Shown here piece by piece: positions 9,578 through 18,361 of a DNA stretch of 64,000 nt (positions are counted from its first letter, which is position 1; each line of letters starts with the position of its first letter). The DNA comes from Rhodospirillales bacterium 24-66-33 (GTDB taxonomy: Bacteria; Pseudomonadota; Alphaproteobacteria; Reyranellales; Reyranellaceae), in the NCBI GenBank assembly GCA_002281855.1, contig NCHQ01000017.1, forward strand, positions 1 to 64,000. Direction: 5' to 3'. A program made the translations under genes and the position numbers. The notes beneath the pieces are model-generated. The model ran no database searches. It was given only the letters and a program-made list of their open reading frames with translations, and was not told the origin of the DNA.

Positions 9578-10921
9578 ATGGCATCCGCCGCCGAGCAACT
9601 TGCATCTAACCTGAACTGGGGTTCGATCGGTAGGGCGACCGAGCTGAAGAAGCGGCTGTGGTTCACCGTGGCCGCGCTCGTCGTCTTCCGCGTCGGTGCC
9701 TATATTCCGGTGCCGGGCGTGGACCCGGCTGCCCTGGCCGAGATCTTCAAGCAGAACGCCGGCGGCATCGCCGGCCTGCTTGACGTGTTTTCGGGTGGGT
9801 CGATCGGCCGTATGTCGGTGCTGGCGCTCAGCATCATGCCGTACATCTCGGCCTCCATCATCATGCAGATCCTGACGACGGTCGTGCCGTCGCTGGAGGC
9901 GCTGAAGAAGGAAGGCGAGGCCGGCCGCAAGAAGATTAACCAATATACCCGTTATGGAACGGTGATCCTGGCGACCTTCCAGGCCTACGGCATCGCGGTC
10001 GGATTGGAGAGCCAGGTTGCCTCTGCGGGCCCGGTCGTGATCGATCCCGGTATTTTCTTCCGGTTCGTCACCATCGTCACCCTGGTCGGCGGCACCCTGT
10101 TCCTGATGTGGCTGGGCGAGCAGATCACGGCGCGGGGCGTCGGCAACGGCGTGTCCCTCATCATCTTTGCCGGCATCGTGGCAGCTCTGCCGGATGCTCT
10201 GGTGCAGACCCTCGAACTCGGCCGCACCGGCGCCCTGTCGGCGCTGTTCATCATCGCGCTGATCATCGGTGTCGTTCTGGTCGTGGCGGTGGTCGTCTTC
10301 GTCGAGACCGCGCAAAGACGCATTGTCGTCCAGTATCCTAAGCGGCAGGTTGGCAACCGCATGTATGGCGGCGAGGCCTCGCACCTGCCGCTGAAGATCA
10401 ACACCGCCGGCGTCATTCCGCCGATCTTCGCCTCGTCACTGCTGCTGTTTCCGGCAACCATCGCGTCGTTCCAGGGGACGGGCGAGCCGGGCTGGATTCA
10501 GTGGTTCGCGACCCATCTTGGGCACGGCCAGCCGGCCTATCTGATCGCCTATATCGGCCTGATCGTCTTCTTCTGCTTCTTCTACACGACCGTCGTGTTC
10601 AATCCGACCGACACGGCCGACAATCTGAAAAAGAACGGCGGCTTCATTCCCGGGATCCGTCCGGGCAAGAACACCGCGGAGTATCTCGAGTACATCCTGA
10701 ACCGGCTCACGGTGATCGGCGCGCTCTATCTTTCCGCTGTCTGTATCCTGCCGGAACTGCTGATCGCCCGCGGTGGCGTGCCCTTCTACTTCGGCGGCAC
10801 CAGCCTTCTGATCGTGGTGTCCGTCACACTCGACACGGTGACGCAGGTGCAGGCGCATCTGCTCGCCCACCAATATGAGGGCCTCATCAAGAAGGCCCGG
10901 CTGCGGGGCAAGGGCCGATGA
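9578..10921 (+). CDS. secY: Preprotein translocase subunit SecY
   Basis: SecY is the channel subunit of the SecYEG inner-membrane translocon. The 447-residue sequence has about ten hydrophobic segments. Clear signatures are RVGAYIPVPGVD near TM1, SGGSIGRMSVLALSIMPYIS (TM2) and the cytoplasmic loop YPKRQVGNRMYGGEASHLPL. The GIRPGKNTAEYLE loop is also present. Its stop overlaps the adk start (ATGA), as is common in alphaproteobacteria. Confidence 0.98.
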   Translation: MASAAEQLASNLNWGSIGRATELKKRLWFTVAALVVFRVGAYIPVPGVDPAALAEIFKQNAGGIAGLLDVFSGGSIGRMSVLALSIMPYISASIIMQILTTVVPSLEALKKEGEAGRKKINQYTRYGTVILATFQAYGIAVGLESQVASAGPVVIDPGIFFRFVTIVTLVGGTLFLMWLGEQITARGVGNGVSLIIFAGIVAALPDALVQTLELGRTGALSALFIIALIIGVVLVVAVVVFVETAQRRIVVQYPKRQVGNRMYGGEASHLPLKINTAGVIPPIFASSLLLFPATIASFQGTGEPGWIQWFATHLGHGQPAYLIAYIGLIVFFCFFYTTVVFNPTDTADNLKKNGGFIPGIRPGKNTAEYLEYILNRLTVIGALYLSAVCILPELLIARGGVPFYFGGTSLLIVVSVTLDTVTQVQAHLLAHQYEGLIKKARLRGKGR

Positions 10922-11568
10922 ACATCATTCTTCTCGGACCGCCGGGCGCCGGCAAGGGTACCCAGGCTCAGCGTCTGCAGCAGGAGCGGGGGCTGATCCA
11001 GCTTTCCACCGGCGACATGCTGAGGGCTGCGGTCGCCTCGGGTAGCGAACTGGGCCAGAAGGCCAAGGGCATCATGGAGCGGGGCGAACTCGTTCCCGAC
11101 GAGCTGATGGTGGGCCTGATCCGCGACCGCATCGCCCAGCCGGACTGCGCCAAGGGCTTCATCCTGGACGGTTTTCCGAGGACCGAGGCTCAGGCCAAGG
11201 CGTTGGACAAGATGCTGGCCGAATCGGGCAAGGAGCTCGACCGGGTGATCGAGATGGAAGTCGACGAGAAGGCGCTGACCGAGCGCATCGTCGGCCGTTT
11301 CTCCTGCGCCAAGTGCGGGGCGGGCTACCACGACAAGTTCAAGCGGCCGAAGGTCGATGGGGTCTGCGACGTCTGCGGGTCGACGGAGTTCACTCGCCGC
11401 AAGGACGACAATGCAGAGACCATGAAGACTCGTATGGCTGCCTACAGGGCTCAGACCGAGCCCTTGTTGCCCTACTACAGCGCCCGCGGGGTGCTGCGGA
11501 AGGTCGACGGGATGGCCGCGATGGACGAGGTTTACCGCCAGATCACGGGAGTTCTGGCGGGGACTTGA
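10918..11568 (+). CDS. adk: Adenylate kinase with zinc-binding lid
   Basis: Adenylate kinase interconverts AMP plus ATP with two ADP in the cytosol. The P-loop GPPGAGKGT is at residues 7-15 and DGFPRT near 84-89. The lid is the long type with four cysteines at about 130, 133, 150 and 153 (CAKC...CDVC), the classic structural zinc site. It has 216 residues and is coupled to secY by a 4-base overlap. This is the last gene before the rpsM promoter region. Confidence 0.97.
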   Translation: MNIILLGPPGAGKGTQAQRLQQERGLIQLSTGDMLRAAVASGSELGQKAKGIMERGELVPDELMVGLIRDRIAQPDCAKGFILDGFPRTEAQAKALDKMLAESGKELDRVIEMEVDEKALTERIVGRFSCAKCGAGYHDKFKRPKVDGVCDVCGSTEFTRRKDDNAETMKTRMAAYRAQTEPLLPYYSARGVLRKVDGMAAMDEVYRQITGVLAGT

Positions 11569-11583
11569 CAAGGGTGAGTTCCA

Positions 11584-11611
11584 TTGACTCGGGGGTGCGG
11601 ATACATATAAT
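11584..11611 (+). promoter_or_regulatory. Sigma-70-type promoter in front of rpsM
   Basis: TTGACT at 11584-11589 and a perfect TATAAT at 11606-11611 are separated by 16 bases, within the 121-base adk-rpsM gap. This is the best housekeeping promoter match noticed in the ribosomal cluster and would let rpsM-rpsK-rpoA-rplQ be transcribed independently of the upstream genes. It is read from sequence only. Confidence 0.75.
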
Positions 11612-11646
11612 CGCGCGCTTTTCCGGGGCCAGCGGAACATGTGACG

Positions 11647-11664
11647 GGCGCGCGCGAGCGCGCC
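11647..11664 (+). promoter_or_regulatory. GNRA-capped hairpin in the rpsM leader
   Basis: A perfect 7-bp stem, GGCGCGC with GCGCGCC, closes a GCGA tetraloop. It lies in the leader transcribed from the 11584 promoter, 10 bases before the GAAGGAG ribosome binding site (11675-11681). There is no U-run, so it is not a terminator. It could stabilise the message or bind a ribosomal protein. Confidence 0.5.
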
Positions 11665-11689
11665 ATAAGTCTTTGAAGGAGTTGGGACT

Positions 11690-12067
11690 TTGGCTCGTAT
11701 AGCCGGTGTGAACATTCCGACCGCCAAGCGTGTCGTGATCGGGCTTCAGTACATCCATGGGATCGGTGCGGCGAAAGCCAAGGAGATCTGTGGAAAAGTT
11801 GGGATCGACGAGTCGCGCCGCGTGAATACGCTGAGCGACGACGAGGTCATTCGCATTCGCGAGGCCATCGACCGGGACTACACGGTCGAGGGCGACCTGC
11901 GGCGCGAAGTGGCGATGAACATCAAGCGTCTGATGGACCTCGCCTGCTATCGCGGTCTGCGTCATCGTCGCGGCCTGCCGGTCCATGGCCAGCGCACGCA
12001 TACCAATGCGCGGACCCGCAAGGGCCCGGCCAAGCCGATCGCCGGCAAGAAAAAAGTGACGAAGTAA
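11690..12067 (+). CDS. rpsM: 30S ribosomal protein S13
   Basis: S13 is a 30S head protein contacting P-site tRNA. The start is TTG at 11690, with GAAGGAG 8 bases upstream; it encodes (M)[14 protein letters not shown], exactly the family N-terminus, and no ATG or GTG fits better. [22 protein letters not shown] is the diagnostic C-terminal motif. It has 125 residues. First gene of the alpha-type segment, 121 bases after adk. Confidence 0.97.
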   Translation: MARIAGVNIPTAKRVVIGLQYIHGIGAAKAKEICGKVGIDESRRVNTLSDDEVIRIREAIDRDYTVEGDLRREVAMNIKRLMDLACYRGLRHRRGLPVHGQRTHTNARTRKGPAKPIAGKKKVTK

Positions 12068-12082
12068 GAAGGGATCTCGGTC

Positions 12083-12487
12083 ATGGCCAAAGCTGCAGCC
12101 GCCACCGGCGCCGCGCGTCCCCGTCGCAAGGAACGCAAGAACATCATCGCCGGCGTCGCCCACGTGAACGCCTCGTTCAACAATACGATCGTCACCATCA
12201 CCGACGCCCAGGGCAACGCCATTGCCTGGTCGTCGTCGGGCCAGCAGGGCTTCAAGGGATCGCGCAAGTCGACCCCGTTCGCCGCGCAGATGGCCGCCGA
12301 GGGTGCCGGTCGCAAGGCGATGGAGCATGGCATGCGCACGATTGAGATCCTGGTGCGCGGTCCCGGCTCGGGGCGTGAGTCGGCGCTGCGCGCGCTGCAG
12401 GCGGTGGGCTTGGCCGTGACGTCGATCCGCGACGTGACGCCGATCCCGCACAATGGCTGCCGGCCGCCGAAGCGTCGCCGCGTCTGA
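12083..12487 (+). CDS. rpsK: 30S ribosomal protein S11
   Basis: S11 lies on the 30S platform near the Shine-Dalgarno helix. The motif [20 protein letters not shown], then [14 protein letters not shown], and the end [13 protein letters not shown] are diagnostic. It has 134 residues including a short basic N-terminal extension. A structured 98-base spacer follows before rpoA. Confidence 0.97.
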   Translation: MAKAAAATGAARPRRKERKNIIAGVAHVNASFNNTIVTITDAQGNAIAWSSSGQQGFKGSRKSTPFAAQMAAEGAGRKAMEHGMRTIEILVRGPGSGRESALRALQAVGLAVTSIRDVTPIPHNGCRPPKRRRV

Positions 12488-12498
12488 TTTCGAGTGGA

Positions 12499-12558
12499 GG
12501 CGGCGCACATTGCGCCGCCCGCTCAAGGGGAATGTATGGCGAGTCCCAAGGGGCTCGC
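12499..12558 (+). promoter_or_regulatory. Two consecutive hairpins in the rpsK-rpoA spacer
   Basis: The first hairpin is a perfect 9-bp stem, GGCGGCGCA with TGCGCCGCC, with loop CAT (12499-12519). The second, 12539-12558, pairs GCGAGTCCC with GGGGCTCGC including one G-U, with a small loop. Neither has a U-run. They occupy most of the spacer and may act as processing or stability elements that set rpoA expression apart from rpsM-rpsK. Confidence 0.4.
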
Positions 12559-12585
12559 TCGAACCGGTCTAGAGGGGTAGCCCAC

Positions 12586-13602
12586 GTGCTTCAGAAGAAC
12601 TGGCAGGACCTGATCAAGCCGGAGAAGCTTGTCACCGAAGCCGGCGTCGATCCGGGTCGCACCGCGACCATCGTCGCCGAGCCGCTCGAGCGCGGCTTCG
12701 GTCTCACGCTCGGCAATGCGCTGCGGCGCGTCCTGTTGTCGTCTCTCCAGGGTGCGGCCGTCACGTCGATCAAGATCGACAACGTGCTGCATGAATTCTC
12801 GTCGATTCCCGGCGTCCGCGAGGATGTGGTGGACATCGTCCTGAACATCAAGGCGATGGCCGTGAAGATGCAGGGCGATCGCCCGCAGCGTCTCTATCTG
12901 CGCGCCGTCGGTCCCGGCGAGGTCACCGCCGGCATGATCGAGCTGCCGGGCGACGTTCAGATCATGGATGCCAAACATCTGATCTGCACGCTCGACGATG
13001 GGGCCTCGATCTCGATGGAACTCATGGTCGCCACGGGCAAGGGCTATGTCCCGGCGTCGGCGAACCGTCCGGAAGACGCTCCGATCGGCCTGATCCCGAT
13101 CGATTCGGTGTTCAGCCCGGTCAAGCGCGTTTCCTACAAGATCGAGAACAGCCGCGTCGGTCAGGTGACCGACTACGATCGTCTTTCGATGACGGTCGAG
13201 ACCAACGGCACGACGATGCCGGCGGACGCCGTGGCGCTCGCCGCGCGCATCCTGCAGGACCAGCTGCAGCTCTTCATCAATTTCGAGGAGCCGCGCGAGG
13301 TCCGCAGGGAAGAGCAGCAGGACGACTTCCCGTTCAACCGCAACCTGCTGCGCAAGGTCGACGAGCTCGAACTGTCGGTCCGCTCGGCGAACTGCCTGAA
13401 GAACGACAACATCATCTACATCGGCGATCTGGTTCAGAAGACCGAGGCGGAGATGCTGCGTACGCCGAACTTCGGCCGCAAGTCGCTGAACGAGATCAAG
13501 GAAGTGCTGGCCGGCATGGGCCTCCACCTGGGAATGGAAATTCCCGGTTGGCCGCCGGACAACATTGAGGAAATGGCCAAGCGGCTGGAAGAGCCGTACT
13601 AG
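12586..13602 (+). CDS. rpoA: DNA-directed RNA polymerase subunit alpha
   Basis: Alpha subunit: the N-terminal domain dimerises and nucleates core polymerase, and the C-terminal domain binds UP elements and activators. GTG 12586, 8 bases after AGAGGGG, gives 338 residues starting [14 protein letters not shown], as in other alphaproteobacteria; the frame is open to 12532 but that start would add a non-conserved leader. The dimerisation motif [20 protein letters not shown] and the C-terminal helix-hairpin-helix region ([12 protein letters not shown], then [11 protein letters not shown]) are intact. Confidence 0.98.
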   Translation: MLQKNWQDLIKPEKLVTEAGVDPGRTATIVAEPLERGFGLTLGNALRRVLLSSLQGAAVTSIKIDNVLHEFSSIPGVREDVVDIVLNIKAMAVKMQGDRPQRLYLRAVGPGEVTAGMIELPGDVQIMDAKHLICTLDDGASISMELMVATGKGYVPASANRPEDAPIGLIPIDSVFSPVKRVSYKIENSRVGQVTDYDRLSMTVETNGTTMPADAVALAARILQDQLQLFINFEEPREVRREEQQDDFPFNRNLLRKVDELELSVRSANCLKNDNIIYIGDLVQKTEAEMLRTPNFGRKSLNEIKEVLAGMGLHLGMEIPGWPPDNIEEMAKRLEEPY

Positions 13603-13623
13603 GCCGGCAGAAGGAAAGAAGTC

Positions 13624-14046
13624 ATGCGTCACAATAATCGCGGCCGGAAGTTCCACCGCACGGCTGAGCATCGCAAGGCGATGTTCATGAATCTCGCGGG
13701 TGCTCTCATCAAGCACGAGCAGATCACGACCACCCTGCACAAGGCGAAGGATCTGCGTCCGATCGTCGAGAAGCTGGTCACCCTCGGCAAGCGCGGCGGC
13801 CTGCATGCGCGTCGTCAGGCGATCGGCTTCCTGCGCGATCCCTACATCGCCGACAAGCTCTTCACGACGCTTGGCCCGCGCTACTCCACGCGCAACGGCG
13901 GTTACCTCCGCGTGCTGAAGGCCGGCTATCGCTTCGGCGACGCTGCCGAGATGGCCGTGATCGAGTTCGTCGAGCGCGACACATCGGCCAAGGGCCAGGA
14001 TAGCGGCCCGTCGGCCGACCAGGCAGAGCAGCAGGAAGCGGCGTAA
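13624..14046 (+). CDS. rplQ: 50S ribosomal protein L17
   Basis: L17 lies close to the tunnel exit. [20 protein letters not shown] is diagnostic. The 140-residue protein ends in a polar tail ([20 protein letters not shown]) typical of alphaproteobacterial L17. It is the last gene of the cluster, 25 bases ahead of the terminator stem. Confidence 0.97.
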   Translation: MRHNNRGRKFHRTAEHRKAMFMNLAGALIKHEQITTTLHKAKDLRPIVEKLVTLGKRGGLHARRQAIGFLRDPYIADKLFTTLGPRYSTRNGGYLRVLKAGYRFGDAAEMAVIEFVERDTSAKGQDSGPSADQAEQQEAA

Positions 14047-14071
14047 AGCCCTTTCGCCTTACCGAGTTGAG

Positions 14072-14101
14072 AACGCCCGCTCGAAAGAGCGGGCGTTTTT
14101 T
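14072..14101 (+). terminator. Intrinsic terminator of the ribosomal cluster
   Basis: An 11-bp perfect stem, AACGCCCGCTC with GAGCGGGCGTT, closes a GAAA tetraloop (14083-14086) and runs into six Ts. It begins 25 bases after the rplQ stop and is the only strong terminator found in the first 14 kb. Confidence 0.93.
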
Positions 14102-14107
14102 ATTGCC

Positions 14108-14177
14108 GGGGGCGCGTCACTCCGTGGCGCGTCATGGTCATGGGAGAAGTCGACGCGCCACGGAGTGGCGCGCCCCC
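14108..14177. repeat. Paired palindromic intergenic repeat (REP-like), inverted
   Basis: Two 26-base arms, 14108-14133 and 14152-14177, are reverse complements except for one position (T14117 opposite G14168, a G-U pair in RNA), separated by 18 bases. Each arm is itself a hairpin of the form CGCG-Y-CAC-TCC-GTG-G-CGCG. The unit resembles the palindrome at 22087-22114. It lies between the rplQ terminator and the acetyltransferase gene. Confidence 0.75.
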
Positions 14178-14198
14178 AGCGGATGACTAAGCTGGGGC

Positions 14199-14663
14199 AT
14201 GAGCTTCAGCTTCAGGACCGCCCGACCCGCGGAATGCGCCGACGCCGACCGAGTCCTGCGCGCCGCGTTCACGCCCTATCTCGCCAAGCTCGGGCGCGAG
14301 ATTCCAGCGGACTACTACAAGTGGCTGCCGGCCTCGATCGAACGCGGCGACGTGTTCGTCGCAGACGAGGGCGGCCGGGTCGTCGGCGTTGCGGCCACCG
14401 AGCAGCGGCCGGCGGAGCTCTTTCTCGACCGGCTGGCCGTCGATCCGTCGAAGCAGGGTACAGGCCTCGGACGCTGGCTGCTCGAGCGGCTCGACGAGGT
14501 CGCGCGTTCGCGCGGCGACCGCACCGTCTCGCTCGTCACGGCCGAGATGATGGATCATCTCATCAAGCTCTATGGCAGCCATGGCTTTGAGATCGTCCAT
14601 CGCGGCCCGCCGGACCATGGCAGGGACGCGCACACACGCGTCCACATGCTGAAGCGGCTGTAG
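14199..14663 (+). CDS. GNAT-family N-acetyltransferase
   Basis: A 154-residue single-domain GNAT protein that would move an acetyl group from acetyl-CoA to an amine on an unknown substrate. The acetyl-CoA-binding motif A is visible as LDRLAVDPSKQGTGLGRWLLERL (Q/RxxGxG/A core QGTGLG), and motif B as LIKLYGSHGFEIV. Single gene between the palindromic repeat and a convergent acyl-CoA dehydrogenase; the 9-base gap at its end has no terminator. The substrate cannot be inferred. Confidence 0.85.
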   Translation: MSFSFRTARPAECADADRVLRAAFTPYLAKLGREIPADYYKWLPASIERGDVFVADEGGRVVGVAATEQRPAELFLDRLAVDPSKQGTGLGRWLLERLDEVARSRGDRTVSLVTAEMMDHLIKLYGSHGFEIVHRGPPDHGRDAHTRVHMLKRL

Positions 14664-14672
14664 CGGCCTTCT

Positions 14673-16463
14673 CTAGAATTGCTCTTCCGACAGGACGAAC
14701 ACCGTCCGTCCCGCCGCCTTGAGCGGGCCGAGCTGGGCCAGGGCCGGGGGCAGGATCACTTCGGCGTAGAAGCGTGCCGTGACCAGCTTGGCCTCGAGGA
14801 AGTCGGGGTCGCTGTCGCGTTGCCCGAGGCGCGTCTGCGCCACCAGGGCGCCGCGGGCCAGCAGCCAGCCGCCCAGGGCCGTGCCGGCCAGCCGCAGGAA
14901 GGGCACCGAACCCGCCAGCGCGCTCACCAACTCGGTCTTGACCGACTGGGCGACCCACTTGGTCGCGTCCTCCAGGGCATCCGCCGCGGCCACGAGGCCG
15001 GTGCGGATCGCCTCGATATCGTCGCCGGGAGCGGCCTTCATCTCTTCGGCCGTGGCGCGCATGTCGGCGACCAGCGCCAGCATCGTTTCGCCGCCGTCCT
15101 TGGCGACCTTGCGACCCACCAGGTCGCGTGCCTGGATGCCGTTGGTGCCTTCGTAGATCGGCAGGATCCGGGCGTCGCGCAGGTGCTGCGCCGCGCCGGT
15201 GTCCTCGATGAAGCCCATGCCGCCGTGGATCTGCACGCCCGTGGAGGCGATCTCGTTGCCGAGGTCGGTGAACCAGGCCTTCACGATCGGGATCAGCAGA
15301 TCGACCCGGTCCTGGATCTTACGGCCGGCCGCCTTGTCGGGCTGCTTCAGCGCGCCGTCGATGCCGGCGGCGGTGTAGTAGCCCAGCGCCCGCATGGCCT
15401 CGATCTGGGCGCGCATGCTCATCAGCATGCGGCGCACGTCGGCGTGATGGACGATTGCCACAGAGTCGGGCTTGGCGGAGCCGTCGTCCTTCGATTGGAC
15501 GCGGGTGCGCGCGAAGGCGGCCGCCTGCTGATAGGCGCGCTCGGCGATGGCCAGGCCCTGAATGCCGACCGAGAGGCGGGCATTGTTCATCATGGTGAAC
15601 ATGTAGGAGAGGCCGCGGCCTTCCTCGCCGACCAGGTAGCCGACCGCACCGCCGTCGTCGCCGAACGACATCACACAGGTCGGGCTCGCATGGATGCCGA
15701 GCTTGTGCTCCAGCGACACGCAGCGCAGGTCGTTGCGCTTGCCCGGTTTGCCATCCGCGTCGGGCAGGTACTTCGGCACGATGAACAGCGAGATGCCGCG
15801 GACACCCGCGGGCGCGTCGGGCGTGCGGGCCAGCACGAGGTGGACGATGTTCTCGGCCATGTCGTGCTCGCCATAGGTGATGTAGATCTTCTGGCCGCTC
15901 ACGAGATAATGGTCACCGCTCTTGACCGCCCGGCTCTTGAGCTGGCCGAGGTCGGAGCCGGCCTGCGGCTCCGTGAGGTTCATGGTGCCGGTCCATTCGC
16001 CGGAGATCATCTTGGGTAGATAGGCCGCCTTCTGCTCTTCCGACCCGTGATGGTGGATGGCGTCGATCGCGCCCTGGTTCAGCAGCAGCACCAGGCCGAA
16101 GCCCATGTTGGCGGCCTGCCACATCTCCTGCACGGCGGTCGCCAGAAGCCACGGCATGCCCTGGCCGCCGAATTCCGGATCGAAGGGCAGGGAGTTCCAA
16201 CCGCCTTCGACGAAATCCTTGTAGATGGTGGCGAATCCCGGCGCGGTGCGCACCACGCCGTTCTCGAGCCTGGCGCCGACCTTGTCGCCCTCGCGGTTGA
16301 GCGGGGCGAGGCCGTTGCCGGCCAGCTTCCCGGCTTCCTCGAGCACTGCGTCGATCGTGTCGTCCGTCGCATGCTCGTAGCCGGGCAGGGCGGCGACACC
16401 TGAAAGGCCGGCGACTTCGCGCAGGGCGAAACGCATGTCAGCCAGCGGGGCAGTGTAAGTCAT
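14673..16463 (-). CDS. Acyl-CoA dehydrogenase, long DmdC/FadE-like form
   Basis: FAD enzyme oxidising an acyl-CoA to the 2-enoyl-CoA. The start is ATG 16463 (MTYTAPLADMRFALREV), with GGAGG 8 bases upstream, giving 596 residues; the upstream in-frame codons lack conservation. Seen are the FAD/substrate loop MNLTEPQAGSDLG, the C-terminal HGGMGF and YEGTNGIQARDL with the usual catalytic Glu, then the extra C-terminal domain of the ~600-residue subfamily that includes 3-methylmercaptopropionyl-CoA dehydrogenases. Divergent from a crotonase-fold gene. Substrate uncertain. Confidence 0.9.
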   Translation of the reverse strand: MTYTAPLADMRFALREVAGLSGVAALPGYEHATDDTIDAVLEEAGKLAGNGLAPLNREGDKVGARLENGVVRTAPGFATIYKDFVEGGWNSLPFDPEFGGQGMPWLLATAVQEMWQAANMGFGLVLLLNQGAIDAIHHHGSEEQKAAYLPKMISGEWTGTMNLTEPQAGSDLGQLKSRAVKSGDHYLVSGQKIYITYGEHDMAENIVHLVLARTPDAPAGVRGISLFIVPKYLPDADGKPGKRNDLRCVSLEHKLGIHASPTCVMSFGDDGGAVGYLVGEEGRGLSYMFTMMNNARLSVGIQGLAIAERAYQQAAAFARTRVQSKDDGSAKPDSVAIVHHADVRRMLMSMRAQIEAMRALGYYTAAGIDGALKQPDKAAGRKIQDRVDLLIPIVKAWFTDLGNEIASTGVQIHGGMGFIEDTGAAQHLRDARILPIYEGTNGIQARDLVGRKVAKDGGETMLALVADMRATAEEMKAAPGDDIEAIRTGLVAAADALEDATKWVAQSVKTELVSALAGSVPFLRLAGTALGGWLLARGALVAQTRLGQRDSDPDFLEAKLVTARFYAEVILPPALAQLGPLKAAGRTVFVLSEEQF

Positions 16464-16536
16464 GTGAATTCCTCCGGGCCGCAATATGCCGCGCTCGGTC
16501 GCTTTTGGCGACCGGCTCGGCTATTTTGGTGGCCAC

Positions 16537-17307
16537 ATGACAAACTCAGTCCTGCTGTCGATCGACGGCCCCATCGCCACCATCACGCTGAACGATCCGG
16601 CGAAGCACAATCGCCTCAACCCCGAGGGGCTGAAGCTGCTTCGGGAGGCGGTGGAGAAGGTCGACGCCGATCCGGTCGTGCGCGCCACCGTGATCACCGG
16701 CGCCGGCGACAAGACCTTCTGCTCCGGATACGACCTCGGCTCGATCCCGGCCGGGGAGCGCAAGGACGAGGGTGGCGACAACACCTTCGAAGTCGTCGTG
16801 GATCGCATCGAGGCGATGCGCATGCCGACCCTGTGTGCGCTGAACGGCGGCGTGTATGGCGGCGCCACCGACCTGGCGCTGGCCTGCGACTTCCGCCTCG
16901 GCGTCAAGGGCATGCGCTTCTTCATGCCGGCGGCGCGTTTCGGCCTCCACTACTATCCGAGCGGGCTGCGCCGCTACACGCAGAAGGTGAGCCCGAGCTT
17001 TGCCAAGCGTGCCTTCCTGCTGTCGGAGGATTTCCACGACACCGAGCTTCTGGCGGTCGGCTATCTCGACTGGTTGGTCGAGCGCGCGGAGTTCAAAGAC
17101 AAGGTCGCCGAGAAGGCCGCGCGTCTGGCCGGCCTCGCGCCGCTGTCGATGTCGGGCATGAAGCGGGCCATCGAGCAGTTCGCCCAGGCGGCGCCCGACA
17201 TGCCTTCGATCCGCCAGACCCAGCGGGCCTGCGCGAACTCCGAGGATCTGAAGGAGGGGTTGACGGCACTGGGCGAGCGGCGCACCCCGACCTTCAAGGG
17301 GCGTTGA
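16537..17307 (+). CDS. Enoyl-CoA hydratase/isomerase (crotonase) family protein
   Basis: Crotonase-fold acyl-CoA enzyme. ATG 16537 gives 256 residues, the family norm; a longer frame from 16486 adds 17 unconserved residues. The oxyanion-hole segments FCSGYDL (about 61-67) and GGVYGGATDLALACD (about 104-118) are present. The two catalytic glutamates of true hydratases are replaced: GGGxEL reads GGATDL (Asp112) and the second, usually PE, reads PAARFGL (Ala132). It probably does another crotonase-type reaction on a CoA ester, perhaps linked to the divergent dehydrogenase. Confidence 0.85.
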   Translation: MTNSVLLSIDGPIATITLNDPAKHNRLNPEGLKLLREAVEKVDADPVVRATVITGAGDKTFCSGYDLGSIPAGERKDEGGDNTFEVVVDRIEAMRMPTLCALNGGVYGGATDLALACDFRLGVKGMRFFMPAARFGLHYYPSGLRRYTQKVSPSFAKRAFLLSEDFHDTELLAVGYLDWLVERAEFKDKVAEKAARLAGLAPLSMSGMKRAIEQFAQAAPDMPSIRQTQRACANSEDLKEGLTALGERRTPTFKGR

Positions 17308-17461
17308 AAGCCGACGCCGGCACATGATCGCGCTGGTTGTCCCAAGATTGCCGCGATTCAATGCAGGATGCCGGCAGTATCTGGCCGTGCCGACGGTCGT
17401 CTGGCAGGGTATCTTTCCGCCGGGCGGCAGATCGCGATAGGGCCGCCGAACCGATGAGACC

Positions 17462-18346
17462 ATGCAACGCCGCCTAGCCGCCATCGTCCATGCCGACCTC
17501 GCCGGGTTCACCCGGATGATGGAGGGCGCCGAGACGCGAACGTTCCGTCACCTGAAGTCTGCCCAGATCGAAGTCTGGCGTCCGGCCATCGATTCCGGAC
17601 GCGGCCGGCTGGTCGGAACGGCGGGGGATGCCATGCTGGCGGAGTTCGGCTCGGCCGTATCGGCGGTCGCGGCGGCGATCGACATCCAGGAACGGATGGC
17701 GCGCTTCAACGAAGTGCTCAGCGAGGAGCAGCGCATGCTGTTCCGCGTCGGCGTCCATCTCGGCGAAGTCATCATCGACGACGAGGACCAGAACATCTTC
17801 GGCGACGGCGTGAACCTGGCGGCGCGCATCCAGACGCTGGCCGAACCTGGCGGCATCGCCGTCTCGCGCGCCGTCCGCGACCTCGTCGAGCTGCGCACCG
17901 AGTACGCCTTCCACGATGGCGGCGAGCATCAGCTGAAGAACGTCAGTCGCTCGGTGCAGGTATTCCATGTACGCCCGGCGAAGCTCATCGCTCCCGGCAC
18001 GACGACGCGCATGGTGCCGCAGATCACCTTGCGCTTCGAAGGCCCGGACTCGGCCGGCCGCAAGCACTCATTCGAAGTGTCGATGGAGAAGCTGGTCGGC
18101 CATTCGCAAGGCATGTGCATCGGCCGCGCCGCCGACCAGTGCGAGCTCGTCGTGCCGCACCCGACGGTGTCGCGCCGACATGCGAGGCTGAGCCTCGCCG
18201 GCGAGGCGCTGCAGGTCGAGGATCTCGGCTCGACCAACGGCACCGCGGTCAATGGCACGGTCGTCAAGGCGGGCGCACCGACGGCTCTGCAGGCGGGATC
18301 GAAATTGCGGCTCGGCGATGTCGAGCTGGTCATCCATCACACCTAG
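17462..18346 (+). CDS. Class III adenylate/guanylate cyclase with C-terminal FHA domain
   Basis: Residues 1-170 form a class III nucleotide cyclase domain: metal-binding Asp12 in HADLAGFTRMM, Asp56 in GTAGDAMLAEF, and the transition-state pair Asn118/Arg122 in FGDGVNLAARIQ, so it looks catalytically complete. Residues about 205-290 are an FHA phosphothreonine-binding domain (IGRAADQCELVV, then SRRHARL and LGSTNGTAVNG). Length 294. It lies 15 bases ahead of a Ser/Thr kinase gene, so the FHA domain may read that kinase's phosphorylation; that link is inferred. Soluble; no membrane segment. Confidence 0.92.
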   Translation: MQRRLAAIVHADLAGFTRMMEGAETRTFRHLKSAQIEVWRPAIDSGRGRLVGTAGDAMLAEFGSAVSAVAAAIDIQERMARFNEVLSEEQRMLFRVGVHLGEVIIDDEDQNIFGDGVNLAARIQTLAEPGGIAVSRAVRDLVELRTEYAFHDGGEHQLKNVSRSVQVFHVRPAKLIAPGTTTRMVPQITLRFEGPDSAGRKHSFEVSMEKLVGHSQGMCIGRAADQCELVVPHPTVSRRHARLSLAGEALQVEDLGSTNGTAVNGTVVKAGAPTALQAGSKLRLGDVELVIHHT

Positions 18347-18361
18347 CGGCGTGCTCCGCCC

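Noticed and set aside
14679-16019. 446-codon plus-strand frame opposite the acyl-CoA dehydrogenase
   Set aside because: Fully antisense to a gene with complete family motifs; composition is that of a mirrored frame.
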